Below, one piece after another: positions 1 through 8,600 of a DNA stretch of 54,751 nucleotides; position 1 is the first letter of the stretch; the number at the start of each line of letters is the position of its first letter. Source of the DNA: Shinella sp. (GTDB taxonomy: Bacteria > Pseudomonadota > Alphaproteobacteria > Rhizobiales > Rhizobiaceae); contig QFQX01000029.1 of the NCBI GenBank assembly GCA_003248775.1, forward strand, positions 1 to 54,751, given 5' to 3'. The translations under genes and the position numbers were made by a program. The notes beneath the pieces were generated by a model. The model saw nothing but the letters and a program-made list of their open reading frames with translations, ran no database searches and was not told where the DNA came from.

Positions 1-2
1 AC

Positions 3-77
3 GCGCCCTTCGTCTATCGGTTAGGACACCAGATTTTCATTCTGGGAAGAGGGGTTCGACTCCCCTAGGGCGTGCCA
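3..77 (+). tRNA. tRNA-Glu (anticodon UUC)
   Basis: A full cloverleaf can be drawn. The acceptor stem pairs 3-9 with 67-73 (one G-U at the end). The anticodon stem CCAGA/TCTGG is at 29-33 and 41-45, with loop TTTTCAT giving anticodon TTC at 36-38. The GGTTCGA T-loop and an encoded CCA at 75-77 are present. The sequence starts only two bases before the gene, so its promoter is outside the window. It lies convergent to recJ. Confidence 0.95.
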
Positions 78-173
78 CTTCTCTCTTCATCAAATTTCAA
101 AAAATGATGCTTGGCGAGCGGTTAAACCGCTGCCGCGCGGTGGCGCCATAGCCCGTCATTGTGTTCCGGCTTC

Positions 174-1976
174 TTATGGTGCCTTGGCTGCGTCGAGGAT
201 GCGCATCTGAACACGCCTCGTGCCCTGCCAGTGATCGGCGCTCAGAGAGCCGGCAACATGAACCTGCATTCCGCGGCTCTTCAGCAAGAAATCGCCAAGA
301 GGAGTTTCAGCGGCCCGGAAGGCAATCCCTTCCACACGGGAACCATCCTGGGCCTCCAGCGTGACCTTCACATGCGTTGTGCCGACGGGCCTCGCATCCT
401 TCAGACGATGGGATGGAATGGCGAAGATCGGCTGCGGATGACCTGAGCCGTAAGGACCAGCCGATTCGAGCTGATCGATGAGCGCCACGGTCGCGGCGGA
501 CGCGCCGAGCGCGCCATCGATCTTCAGGGAGCGGTTGGCGGCAAGCGTCGCGACCTGCGCGGAAGATGCCTCGTCGAAGAATGTCCGCAGCCGCCCGAGG
601 TTCGCGCGCTCGACAGTCAGACCGGCAGCCATGGCGTGGCCACCACCCTTGAGCAGCAGGCCGGCATCCACGGCAGCTCGCACCATGCGCCCCATATCGA
701 ACCCATTGATAGAGCGGCCGGAGCCTGTGCCCCGTCCTGACGGATCAAATGCAATAGCAAAGGCGGGACGCCTGAACTTCTCCTTGATGCGTGCAGCAAG
801 CAATCCAACGATGCCCGGGTGCCAGTTGTCCCGCGCCGTTACGATCACGGCGGCAGATTCGCCGGTGCCGTATTCGGCAAGCACTTCCGCTTCCGCTTCG
901 GCAAGCATCACTTGTTCCATCGCCTGGCGTTCGCGATTGAGCTCATCCAGCCGTGCGGCGATCTCATCAGCCTGCGAGGCATCGTCAAGCGTCAGAAGAC
1001 GGCTTCCGAGCGCAGCATCGCCGATTCGACCGCCGGCATTGATTCTCGGCCCGACCAGAAAACCGAAATGATAGGGCGTCACCGGCCCGCCAATGCCGGC
1101 CACCCGCAACAGGGCCGCAAGGCCTGCATTGTTCTGGTGGCGCGCGGCGATCAGGCCCTTCACGACATAGGCACGGTTCAGGCCCTTGAGGGGCACCACA
1201 TCGCAGACGGTGGCGAGCGCAACCAGATCGAGCCAAGCCAGGAGATCGAGCGAGCGCGCTTTCGGATGGCCAGCTTCGCGCAGCATGCGCAGCGTGGCCA
1301 CAAGAACCAGAAAAACCACGCCGGCCGCACAAAGATGCCCCTGCCCCGAAAGATCGTCCTCACGATTCGGATTGACCAGCGCGAGGCAGGCCGGCATCTG
1401 GTGCCCCATCTGGTGATGGTCGATCACGACAACATCCATCCCGCGGTCGGCAGCAGCAGCCAGCGCTTCGATGCTGGTGGAGCCGCAGTCGACCGTGACG
1501 ATGAGCTGGGCGCCCCGATCGATCAACTGACCAATTGCCGTCGGGTTCGGCCCGTAGCCTTCGAAGATGCGATCCGGAATATAGATTTCGGCCTCGACGC
1601 CGAAGTGATGCAGGAACCGATACAGCAGCGCGGAAGACGCGGCACCGTCAACATCATAGTCACCGAAGATGGCGACCCTCTCCCCATCCCTGATCGCCCT
1701 GACCAGCCGCTCACCCGCTTTCGCACAGTCGGTCAAACGCAAAGGATCCGGCATGAGGGAGCGAATGGTCGGATCGAGGAAGGCCGGCGCTTCATCCACC
1801 CCCACGCCGCGTCCAGCAAGAACGCGCGAAACGATCTCCGGAAGCCCATGCAGTTGGCTGATCGCAAGCGCCCTGTTCTGCCCGGCCTGATCAAGGCGGG
1901 AAACCCAACGCTGCCCGGAAACGGACTGCTCAACGCCCAGGAACGCGCGCGGGACGGGATCTACCGGTTCTTCCAT
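174..1976 (-). CDS. recJ: single-stranded-DNA-specific exonuclease RecJ
   Basis: A 600-residue DHH/DHHA1 phosphoesterase that degrades single-stranded DNA 5' to 3' in recombination, mismatch and base-excision repair; E. coli RecJ is 577 residues. The metal-binding motifs are visible in order: DYDVDG at about 106-111, VDCGS at about 162-166, and DHH at about 186-188. The DHHA1 glycine-rich stretch GGGHAMAAG lies near residue 445, followed by the OB-fold region. The ATG is the first in frame and has only a GAGG one base upstream, but the N-terminus (RAFLGVEQSVSGQRWVSRLD) is of the type seen in rhizobial RecJ. It is the last gene before tRNA-Glu on the opposite strand. In other Rhizobiaceae recJ follows hom and glpX; here glpX is not present between them. 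Confidence 0.97.
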   Translation of the reverse strand: MEEPVDPVPRAFLGVEQSVSGQRWVSRLDQAGQNRALAISQLHGLPEIVSRVLAGRGVGVDEAPAFLDPTIRSLMPDPLRLTDCAKAGERLVRAIRDGERVAIFGDYDVDGAASSALLYRFLHHFGVEAEIYIPDRIFEGYGPNPTAIGQLIDRGAQLIVTVDCGSTSIEALAAAADRGMDVVVIDHHQMGHQMPACLALVNPNREDDLSGQGHLCAAGVVFLVLVATLRMLREAGHPKARSLDLLAWLDLVALATVCDVVPLKGLNRAYVVKGLIAARHQNNAGLAALLRVAGIGGPVTPYHFGFLVGPRINAGGRIGDAALGSRLLTLDDASQADEIAARLDELNRERQAMEQVMLAEAEAEVLAEYGTGESAAVIVTARDNWHPGIVGLLAARIKEKFRRPAFAIAFDPSGRGTGSGRSINGFDMGRMVRAAVDAGLLLKGGGHAMAAGLTVERANLGRLRTFFDEASSAQVATLAANRSLKIDGALGASAATVALIDQLESAGPYGSGHPQPIFAIPSHRLKDARPVGTTHVKVTLEAQDGSRVEGIAFRAAETPLGDFLLKSRGMQVHVAGSLSADHWQGTRRVQMRILDAAKAP

Positions 1977-2142
1977 GCCTCAAATGCCCATTGTACCTGT
2001 TCTTCTTCTACAGGTCCTCGGGCAAATGAACAGCCCTTCAGGCTTATCAAGGGATTGTCCGCTCAGTCTTTCACGACGCACAGACACGAACAGGCGGATC
2101 AGCGAGGCCGCTTCCCATGAAAAAACGTTTGTCAGCCAAGAC

Positions 2143-2352
2143 TCACGCAAGAAGCCAGGCAACTGAGCCGAACGGAATCATCATCAAGGATACAAAAAGA
2201 AGGATGATCGCCCAGTTACGGATGCCTTCGAAATCATCATCCTCCAGGCGCCTGACTTCACTGACGCTCCAAGGAGCAATCTGAACGCTCTGCCAGCCGG
2301 AATCAAATCCCCGGACCGGCGATAAATGTGCCGATTTCTTAATGCGGATCAT
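2143..2352 (-). CDS. small single-span membrane protein, copy B of a paralogous pair
   Basis: A 69-residue protein of unknown function. Its C-terminal 25 residues form one hydrophobic span, preceded by the acidic-aromatic patch DDDFEGIRNWAIIL. The same block, DDFEGxRNWAxIL, occurs in the 72-residue protein at 2602-2820, so the two are paralogues that differ in their N-terminal halves. The gene has a strong Shine-Dalgarno GGGAGGGG six bases before the ATG, nearly the same leader as its paralogue (GGGAGGG then CCCTT and ATG). Shared coding and ribosome-site sequence supports both being real genes. The topology is probably N-in with a C-terminal anchor. I do not recognise a named domain. Confidence 0.7.
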   Translation of the reverse strand: MIRIKKSAHLSPVRGFDSGWQSVQIAPWSVSEVRRLEDDDFEGIRNWAIILLFVSLMMIPFGSVAWLLA

Positions 2353-2601
2353 TCAAGGCCCCTCCCAAGATCCCTAAATCATCAGAATGGATAAAATCTA
2401 CGCTGCTACGCAGAAATACGCGAGAGCCTTTACGCCATACGTAACAAAAAAATGAAACATTACTCAGGGAGACATCGATTTACACTGCGATGCAGTACGA
2501 AAACAGAAGAAACATTGCCTTCTTTTTTGCGTCGCAACATCAAGAACCTAGGCCTCCTGTATAAATCATCACAACGATGATCTTGTGCGATTCGCTCCAG
2601 A

Positions 2602-2820
2602 TCAGAAAATTAGCAGAGCGAGGCCAATCAATGGCAGCAGCGACAAGGCCACGAAGACCAGAATCATCGCCCAGTTGCGACCGCCTTCGAAATCATCGCT
2701 TTCGGATGGCGGATCGTCCGGCCAGTCCTCAATAAACGCATCATTGGGATTCGGGTCCTGCAACCCGGTATTCTTGCCAGACATCGCCGTTATCTGCGGC
2801 GTCGATCCTGCATATGACAT
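2602..2820 (-). CDS. small single-span membrane protein, copy A of a paralogous pair
   Basis: A 72-residue protein of unknown function. The first 40 residues are polar and proline/acid-rich (DWPDDPPSESDD). They are followed by FEGGRNWAMIL and one C-terminal hydrophobic helix rich in Leu, Ile and Val. It is the paralogue of the 69-residue protein at 2143-2352; the membrane-proximal block and the ribosome-binding leader are both conserved. The Shine-Dalgarno is unusually G-rich (seven Gs then AGGG) and lies a few bases before the ATG. A 249-base AT-rich gap separates it from its paralogue, so each may have its own promoter. It lies downstream of hom, past the hom terminator. Confidence 0.7.
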   Translation of the reverse strand: MSYAGSTPQITAMSGKNTGLQDPNPNDAFIEDWPDDPPSESDDFEGGRNWAMILVFVALSLLPLIGLALLIF

Positions 2821-2957
2821 AAGGGCCCTCCCCCCCTGAGAACCAGCACAACCAGTGGACGATTATTATAACATTATTCCATCCAATGCTACGATCATAT
2901 TCACTTCATGTGATATGTAAATATTCATACTTATGGATAGATTCGGCCATCCAAAAG

Positions 2958-2994
2958 CATCAAACCCGCCGAGCGGCGCGCGGCGGGTTTGATG
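2958..2994 (-). terminator. terminator of hom
   Basis: A perfect 14-bp inverted repeat, CATCAAACCCGCCG at 2958-2971 against its complement at 2981-2994, with a 9-base loop. On the minus strand it lies 35 bases past the hom stop and is followed by CTTTTGG, so the U-tract is short but the stem is very strong. Confidence 0.8.
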
Positions 2995-3028
2995 TTACGG
3001 GCGATTGCGGGAATAGCCGATCCTTTGC

Positions 3029-4348
3029 TCAGGTGGCTTTGGGGCGTTCGATACGGATCACTTGCGGCTCCCCAATCAGGTAGCCTTCGTGCTTGATCGC
3101 CGAAACGGCCTTGCGAACAGCATTTTCCATCGTGGCATGGGTAACGAGAACGATCGTCACCGGAGCGTCGGCCGTCGTGTGCTGCGAGCGCTGCACAATC
3201 GACTCAAGCGAGATACCGTTTTCCGCCATCTTGGTCGCAATGCTGGCGAAAACACCGGCTCGATCCACCACCGAAAGCCGAATGAAATAACCGCCTTCAT
3301 GGCTCTTCATCTTGGCCTGACGATAGGGTTCAAGAAGAGCGGCGGGACGGCCAAGTACCGGCACCTGCTGGGCGCCCGGCCGGCTCTTGGCGATATCGGT
3401 GATGTCACCGAGAACAGCCGAAGCGGTGGCATTACCGCCGGCACCGGGACCGACCATCAGCAATTCGCCGAGAATGTCGGATTCCAGCGCCACTGCGTTG
3501 GTCACGCCATCCACCTGGGCAATCACGGAGTCGAGCGGCACCATGGTCGGATGAACGCGCTGTTCAATACCGGTTTCCGTGCGCTGCGCGACGCCGAGCA
3601 GCTTGATACGATAACCGAGTTCGGCTGCCGCATTGATGTCCTCGATCGAGATGTTGCTGATGCCTTCCATATAGATGTCATCGGCTGCGATTTCGGAGCC
3701 GAATGCGAGCGTCGTCAGGATGGCGAGTTTGTGAGCGGTATCGTTACCCTCGATATCGAAGGTCGGATCGGCCTCCGCATACCCCAGGCGCTGCGCTTCC
3801 TTCAGGCACGCCTCGAAGGAAAGCCCTTCCTTCTCCATCCGCGTCAGGATGTAGTTGCAGGTACCGTTCATGATGCCGTAGACGCGCGAGAAATTGTTGC
3901 CGGTCAGGCTCTCGCGCATGGCCTTGATCACCGGAATGCCACCGGCGACGGCGGCTTCATAGTTGATCAGCAGGCCTTTTTCTTCCGCAAGGCGCGCGAA
4001 CTCGACGCCATGGCGGGCGAGTAGCGCCTTGTTTGCGGTCACCACATGCACACCACGGGCAAGGGCCGCACGCACGGACTCGTCTGCCGCGCCATCGGCG
4101 CCACCGACGAGTTCAATGAAAACATCGATATCGGCGTTCTCGGCGAGAGCCACAGGATCATCGAACCAGGTAATGCCGGAAAGATCGATACCGCGGTCCT
4201 TGTCGCGGTTACGAGAGGAAACTGCGGTAATCGTGATCGCTCTGCCGCAGGCAACCGCAAGCGCATTGCTGCGCTGCTGGATGATCCGGACGAGCGAGGC
4301 ACCGACGGTACCTAGACCCGCTATGCCGATTTTCAGGGCATCAGCCAT
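3029..4348 (-). CDS. hom: homoserine dehydrogenase
   Basis: Reduces L-aspartate 4-semialdehyde to L-homoserine with NAD(P)H, the branch point to threonine and methionine. The 439-residue protein has the dinucleotide-binding GIAGLGTVG at residues 7-15, the catalytic-domain stretch GGIPVIKAMRESLTGN, and a C-terminal ACT domain (YFIRLSVVDRAG onward, about 345-425) that in the family mediates threonine feedback. I chose the ATG at 4348 because AGGAAAG sits six bases upstream; the open frame extends 22 codons further, but that extension looks non-homologous. The aminotransferase gene ends about 60 bases upstream on the same strand, so the two may be cotranscribed. A strong terminator follows at 2958-2994. 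Confidence 0.97.
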   Translation of the reverse strand: MADALKIGIAGLGTVGASLVRIIQQRSNALAVACGRAITITAVSSRNRDKDRGIDLSGITWFDDPVALAENADIDVFIELVGGADGAADESVRAALARGVHVVTANKALLARHGVEFARLAEEKGLLINYEAAVAGGIPVIKAMRESLTGNNFSRVYGIMNGTCNYILTRMEKEGLSFEACLKEAQRLGYAEADPTFDIEGNDTAHKLAILTTLAFGSEIAADDIYMEGISNISIEDINAAAELGYRIKLLGVAQRTETGIEQRVHPTMVPLDSVIAQVDGVTNAVALESDILGELLMVGPGAGGNATASAVLGDITDIAKSRPGAQQVPVLGRPAALLEPYRQAKMKSHEGGYFIRLSVVDRAGVFASIATKMAENGISLESIVQRSQHTTADAPVTIVLVTHATMENAVRKAVSAIKHEGYLIGEPQVIRIERPKAT

Positions 4349-4410
4349 GGTTCTTTCCTGACATTTCGAATTCGGAGGTCGGGCGGCCGCGAACGGGCCG
4401 CCCCTGGATC

Positions 4411-5628
4411 TCAACGGTGGGCGTTGAGAGAAATCACATTATGCATGGTATCGTCGGCAGTCGAGAGGAAGCGCTTGAGATTGCGCGCGGCCTGACGAAT
4501 GCGGTGCTCATTTTCCACCAAGGCGATACGGACGTACTCATCGCCCTGCTCGCCGAAGCCGATGCCCGGAGCAACCGCAATATCGGCCTTCTCCACGAGC
4601 AGCTTGGAGAATTCGAGCGAACCCATGGCGCGGAACTTTTCCGGGATCCTGGCCCAGGCGAACATGGTTGCGGCCGGCGGCGGAACCTCGAAGCCAGCCT
4701 TGCCGAAGCTATCGACGAGCACGTCACGGCGGCGCTTGTAAACCGCACGAACCTCTGCAATGTCGGAGCCATCGCCGTTGAGAGCGTGTGTCGCAGCCAC
4801 CTGGATCGGCGTAAAAGCGCCGTAGTCGAGGTAAGACTTCACGCGAGTCAGCGCCGAAATCAGCCGCTCGTTGCCGACGGCAAAGCCCATGCGCCAGCCG
4901 GGCATGGAGAATGTCTTCGACATCGAGGTGAACTCGACAGCGATATCCATCGCGCCGGGAACTTCCAGCACGGACGGCGGCGGCGGGCCATCGAAGTAGA
5001 TTTCGGAGTAAGCAAGGTCCGACAGCACGATGATGTCATGCTTCTTCGCAAATGCAATGACGTCCTTGTAGAAGTCCAGCGAGGCGACCTGCGCCGTCGG
5101 GTTGGACGGATAGTTGAGGATCAGCGCCAGCGGCTTCGGGATCGAGTGCTTGACCGCCCGTTCGAGCGGCGGGAAGAAGGTTTCGTCGGGCTCAACCGAG
5201 ATCGAACGAATCACGCCGCCGGTCATCAGGAAGCCGAAGGCGTGGATCGGATAGGTCGGATTGGGGCACAGCACCACGTCGCCCGGCGCGGTGATCGCCT
5301 GCGCCATATTGGCGAATCCTTCCTTGGAGCCGAGCGTGGCGACGATCTGCGTATCCGGGTTCAGCTTCACACCGAATCGGCGTGCATAGTAAGCAGCCTG
5401 AGCGCGGCGAAGACCGGGGATGCCCTTGGACGAGGAATAACGGTGGGTGCGCGGATCCTGAACCACTTCGCAGAGCTTGTCGACAATCGCTTTCGGCGTC
5501 GGAAGATCGGGGTTCCCCATGCCGAGGTCGATGATATCGGCACCACCGGCTCGCGCGCTCGCCTTCAAACGGTTGACCTGTTCGAAAACATAAGGCGGCA
5601 AACGCCGAACTTTGTGAAACTCTTCCAT
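4411..5628 (-). CDS. class I/II PLP aminotransferase (AlaC / LL-diaminopimelate aminotransferase-like)
   Basis: A 405-residue fold-type I aminotransferase. The visible PLP-site motifs are NYPSNPT at about 172-178, the Schiff-base lysine in SMSKTFSMPGWR (Lys238), and the phosphate/carboxylate-binding arginine just after it (Arg246). MSK-x-x-x-MPGWR is close to E. coli AlaC, a glutamate-pyruvate transaminase; annotation pipelines often name the group LL-diaminopimelate aminotransferase. The ATG at 5628 is chosen because AGAGG lies about seven bases upstream; a 50-codon in-frame extension beyond it lacks family character. It sits directly upstream of hom, which suits a role in amino-acid synthesis, but the exact substrate cannot be read from sequence. 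Confidence 0.9.
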   Translation of the reverse strand: MEEFHKVRRLPPYVFEQVNRLKASARAGGADIIDLGMGNPDLPTPKAIVDKLCEVVQDPRTHRYSSSKGIPGLRRAQAAYYARRFGVKLNPDTQIVATLGSKEGFANMAQAITAPGDVVLCPNPTYPIHAFGFLMTGGVIRSISVEPDETFFPPLERAVKHSIPKPLALILNYPSNPTAQVASLDFYKDVIAFAKKHDIIVLSDLAYSEIYFDGPPPPSVLEVPGAMDIAVEFTSMSKTFSMPGWRMGFAVGNERLISALTRVKSYLDYGAFTPIQVAATHALNGDGSDIAEVRAVYKRRRDVLVDSFGKAGFEVPPPAATMFAWARIPEKFRAMGSLEFSKLLVEKADIAVAPGIGFGEQGDEYVRIALVENEHRIRQAARNLKRFLSTADDTMHNVISLNAHR

Positions 5629-5856
5629 CTTTAACCTCTGGGACCACGCGGATTTCTGCCGCGACAGGCGCGTTCGTTCTTCTGGCCATCGCCCATCCCG
5701 CAACGAACCGCAAAACCGGGACAGGACGAGTGTAATGCATGGAATGCGGTAGCGGCAAATTTTGGCGCAAATCCGCAAGCCGCCGACAAAACTTCAGGAA
5801 ACAGGCGCCGGTTGCATATAGGTTGCTTTGCTTAAAAAAAGCCTGAAACGCAAGCG

Positions 5857-6264
5857 CTATTTGGTAATCTGAGCCTGGGTCTCGGCGCCGTGTTCAGCTG
5901 CGAGCTTGCGCAACTCCTGCACGCGGCGCTGATATTCGGCTTCGGAGATCGCGCCGGAGCGGCGGGCGGCACCGAGCGAGGACAATTTGCGCTGCAGATC
6001 GCCGGCTTCCTCGTTGCTCATCTGGACACTTGCCGCGGTCAGCGAACCGGAGAAATCAGGATATCCATCGGGGGTGGTCGAGGAGACCGTTGGACCGACA
6101 GGGGCATCCGGATCATCGACCGTCACTTCCAGCGAGGCCGGTGTGGACGAGGCGGCAACGGCCTTGCCCTTCGTCGAGGTGCAGCCGGACAACAGGATAA
6201 TCGCGGCGGCGGCACAAAGCCCGAGACGCGCTGCCATTCCGTTTGTCCAAGTGCTGTCGATCAT
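5857..6264 (-). CDS. small lipoprotein with SHOCT-like C-terminus
   Basis: A 135-residue predicted lipoprotein. A hydrophobic signal (AARLGLCAAAAIILLSGC) ends in the lipobox LSGC around residue 27. A Ser/Thr/Pro-rich linker follows, then a C-terminal helical segment (about 85-128) with the pattern R-S-G-A-I-S-E-A-E-Y-Q-R-R, as in SHOCT-type short helical domains. The start could instead be the second ATG at 6237; neither has a good Shine-Dalgarno. It diverges from phaC across about 150 bases. No function can be assigned; a periplasm-facing envelope role is inferred only from the lipobox. Confidence 0.75.
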   Translation of the reverse strand: MIDSTWTNGMAARLGLCAAAAIILLSGCTSTKGKAVAASSTPASLEVTVDDPDAPVGPTVSSTTPDGYPDFSGSLTAASVQMSNEEAGDLQRKLSSLGAARRSGAISEAEYQRRVQELRKLAAEHGAETQAQITK

Positions 6265-6421
6265 TATCGGTATCCGCTGCCGGTCGTGGTTCGGTTGAGG
6301 TCGAAAGAGCGGACTGCTTAACTGTCAGTCCGCGCTTTCGTATCGCTGGAACTTGTAGTCGTTTTCGGGCAGGATGTGCAATTACAAAAGACGCCGGAAA
6401 AACGATCCTGGGGAGGACGGC

Positions 6422-8269
6422 TTGAGCAGCGAACGCGAAGACGCGCGACAGAATGGTTCAGGAACGGCTGGCTTTGATCCCAAGCTGATCGAGCCATATA
6501 TCGTCAAGGATCCGGAAACGCTCGCCGTCAACGTTGCCCGGGCGATGGAGAATCTCGGAAAAGCGGCCTCCACATGGCTTGGGCCTCGCGAACGCGGCGA
6601 GATCGTCGATCCGGTTTCCGAACCAATGACCGAACTCGTCAAGACGATGTCGAAGGTCACCGAATACTGGATGGCAGACCCCAAGCGTACGTTCGAGGCG
6701 CAAACGCATCTGATGGCCAGCGTCTTCACCATGTGGTCGCGTACGCTTTCGCGATTCTCCGGCACCGCCAGCGACCTGCCGCCCGAACCGCCGATCAAGG
6801 ACAAACGCTTTGCCGATGAGGACTGGCAACGCAATCCGTTCTTCGATTTCCTACGGCAGGCCTATGTCATCCTCAGCGAATGGGCGGAAAAGCTGGTCAA
6901 CGAGGCGGAAGGACTGGACGAACACACCCGCCACAAGGCTGCCTTCTACGTTCGCCAGATCACGGCCGCGCTTTCGCCGACCAATTTCGTCGTCACCAAT
7001 CCGCAGCTCTATCGGGAGACGGTCGCGAGCCACGGCGCCAATCTGGTGAAGGGCATGCAGATGCTGGCGGAAGACATTGCCGCAGGGCGCGGCGAACTTC
7101 GGCTGCGTCACACAGACACCAGCAAATTCGCAGTAGGCGAAAACATGGCGGTGACACCCGGCAAGGTGATCGCGCAGAGCGATGTCTGCGAGGTTATTCA
7201 GTACGAACCGTCCACGGAAACCGTGCTCAGGCGACCTCTGCTGATCGTGCCGCCGTGGATCAACAAGTTCTACATTCTCGACCTCAACCCGCAGAAATCC
7301 TTCATCAAATGGTGCGTGAGCCAAGGCCACACCGTGTTCGTGATTTCCTGGGTCAATCCTGACGAGCGTCATGCGGACAAGGGCTGGGAATCCTATATCC
7401 GTGAGGGAATCGACTTTGCGCTCGACACCATAGAAAAGGCCACCGGCGAGCAGGAAGTGAATGCCATCGGCTACTGCGTGGGCGGTACGCTTCTGGCAGC
7501 GGCCCTTGCCTTGCATGCCCAGCAGGACGACGCCCGCATTGCCAGCGCGACCTTCTTCACCACGCAGGTGGACTTCACTTACGCAGGCGATCTCAAGGTC
7601 TTCGTCGATGAGGCGCAGATCGGCGGGCTGGAAGAGCGCATGCGCCAGACCGGTTATCTCGACGGCTCGAAGATGGCGGCAGCCTTCAACATGCTGCGGT
7701 CTTCCGAGCTCATCTGGCCGTATTTCGTCAACAACTACCTGAAGGGCCAGGACCCCATGCCCTTCGACCTGCTCTACTGGAATTCTGATTCCACGCGCAT
7801 GGCGGCGGCGAACCATTCCTTCTATCTGCGCAACTGCTACCTCAACAACAATCTCAGTCAGGGCCGGATGCAACTTGCCGGCAAGACATTGTCGCTGAAG
7901 GACGTGACGATCCCCGTCTACAATCTCGCCACCCGCGAGGATCACATCGCACCGGCAAAGTCGGTCTTCGTCGGCAGCGCACTGTTCGGCGGCCCGGTCG
8001 AATACGTACTGAGCGGCTCCGGTCACATCGCCGGTGTGGTCAATCCGCCCGACAAGGAAAAGTACCAGTACTGGACAAACGGTACGCCCGTCGGCTCTTA
8101 CGAGGACTGGGCCGCGAATGCGAAGGAAACCGCGGGTTCGTGGTGGCCACACTGGCATGCCTGGATCGAGGAGCAGGACGGCGAACGCGTTCCCGCCCGC
8201 AAACCCGGCGGCGGCGCCTTGAATGCCATTTCCGATGCGCCCGGAACCTATGTTCTGGCGCGGGTCTAA
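6422..8269 (+). CDS. phaC: class I poly(3-hydroxyalkanoate) synthase PhaC
   Basis: Polymerises (R)-3-hydroxyacyl-CoA into PHB/PHA at the granule surface. From the TTG at 6422 the protein has 615 residues, near the usual size for rhizobial class I enzymes. The catalytic triad is visible: Cys352 in GYCVGG (the PhaC box), Asp507 in LATREDH and His535 in SGSGH. The TTG start is preferred because GGGGAGG ends six bases before it; the upstream ATG at 6374 has AGG directly abutting it and adds 16 non-conserved residues. The G-rich ribosome site (6410-6417) is complementary to the third loop of the candidate sRNA at 19095-19217. No PhaP, PhaR or depolymerase gene is adjacent. Confidence 0.96.
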   Translation: MSSEREDARQNGSGTAGFDPKLIEPYIVKDPETLAVNVARAMENLGKAASTWLGPRERGEIVDPVSEPMTELVKTMSKVTEYWMADPKRTFEAQTHLMASVFTMWSRTLSRFSGTASDLPPEPPIKDKRFADEDWQRNPFFDFLRQAYVILSEWAEKLVNEAEGLDEHTRHKAAFYVRQITAALSPTNFVVTNPQLYRETVASHGANLVKGMQMLAEDIAAGRGELRLRHTDTSKFAVGENMAVTPGKVIAQSDVCEVIQYEPSTETVLRRPLLIVPPWINKFYILDLNPQKSFIKWCVSQGHTVFVISWVNPDERHADKGWESYIREGIDFALDTIEKATGEQEVNAIGYCVGGTLLAAALALHAQQDDARIASATFFTTQVDFTYAGDLKVFVDEAQIGGLEERMRQTGYLDGSKMAAAFNMLRSSELIWPYFVNNYLKGQDPMPFDLLYWNSDSTRMAAANHSFYLRNCYLNNNLSQGRMQLAGKTLSLKDVTIPVYNLATREDHIAPAKSVFVGSALFGGPVEYVLSGSGHIAGVVNPPDKEKYQYWTNGTPVGSYEDWAANAKETAGSWWPHWHAWIEEQDGERVPARKPGGGALNAISDAPGTYVLARV

Positions 8270-8305
8270 CATTACGGGCTCAGCGCTATTTCGTCATTGA
8301 GTTGC

Positions 8306-8527
8306 GGCCCCTCATCCGGCCGCCGCCACCTTCTCCCCGCTTGCTGGGAGAAGGAACTTGCGGAAAACTCCTTCCAAACAAAAGGTTGTTATGCGCAAGT
8401 GCCTCATAAGGGCAACGGGGGACGAGATTGGCTCATTCTTCACTGTCGTTGCGCCATCCAGCGACGGTACAGCATACCTCCTTCTCCCCGCCCGCGGGGA
8501 GAAGGTGCCGGCAGGCGGATGAGGGGC
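8306..8527. repeat. two inverted copies of a rhizobial palindromic intergenic repeat
   Basis: The 331-base gap between phaC and sfsA holds no gene but contains two related elements in opposite orientation. The first (about 8307-8354) reads GCCCCTCATCC, a GC spacer, then a hairpin CCTTCTCCC/GGGAGAAGG (8329-8337 with 8346-8354). The second (8481-8527) has a 12-bp stem CCTTCTCCCCGC/GCGGGGAGAAGG (8481-8492 with 8495-8506), a spacer, and GGATGAGGGGC. Together they form an imperfect inverted repeat of about 220 bases. The CCCCTCATCC...CCTTCTCCCCG pattern is a familiar dispersed REP-like element of rhizobial genomes. Confidence 0.8.
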
Positions 8528-8600
8528 AGATATGGCCGAAAAATGATAGAAGACGTCTCGCCCCATTTGCGGCAACTGCCGCAACGCGTTACATCCTCTC

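Noticed and set aside
117..131. AGCGG/CCGCT hairpin downstream of recJ
   Set aside because: A five-base-pair stem with the U-run more than ten bases away; not convincing as a terminator.
819..2120. A 433-codon plus-strand frame opposite recJ
   Set aside because: Antisense shadow of recJ; composition is Arg/His/Gln-rich as expected of such shadows.
1980..2162. A 60-codon minus-strand frame between recJ and the small membrane protein
   Set aside because: No ribosome site, no recognisable feature, and it runs into the 3' end of the paralogue gene.
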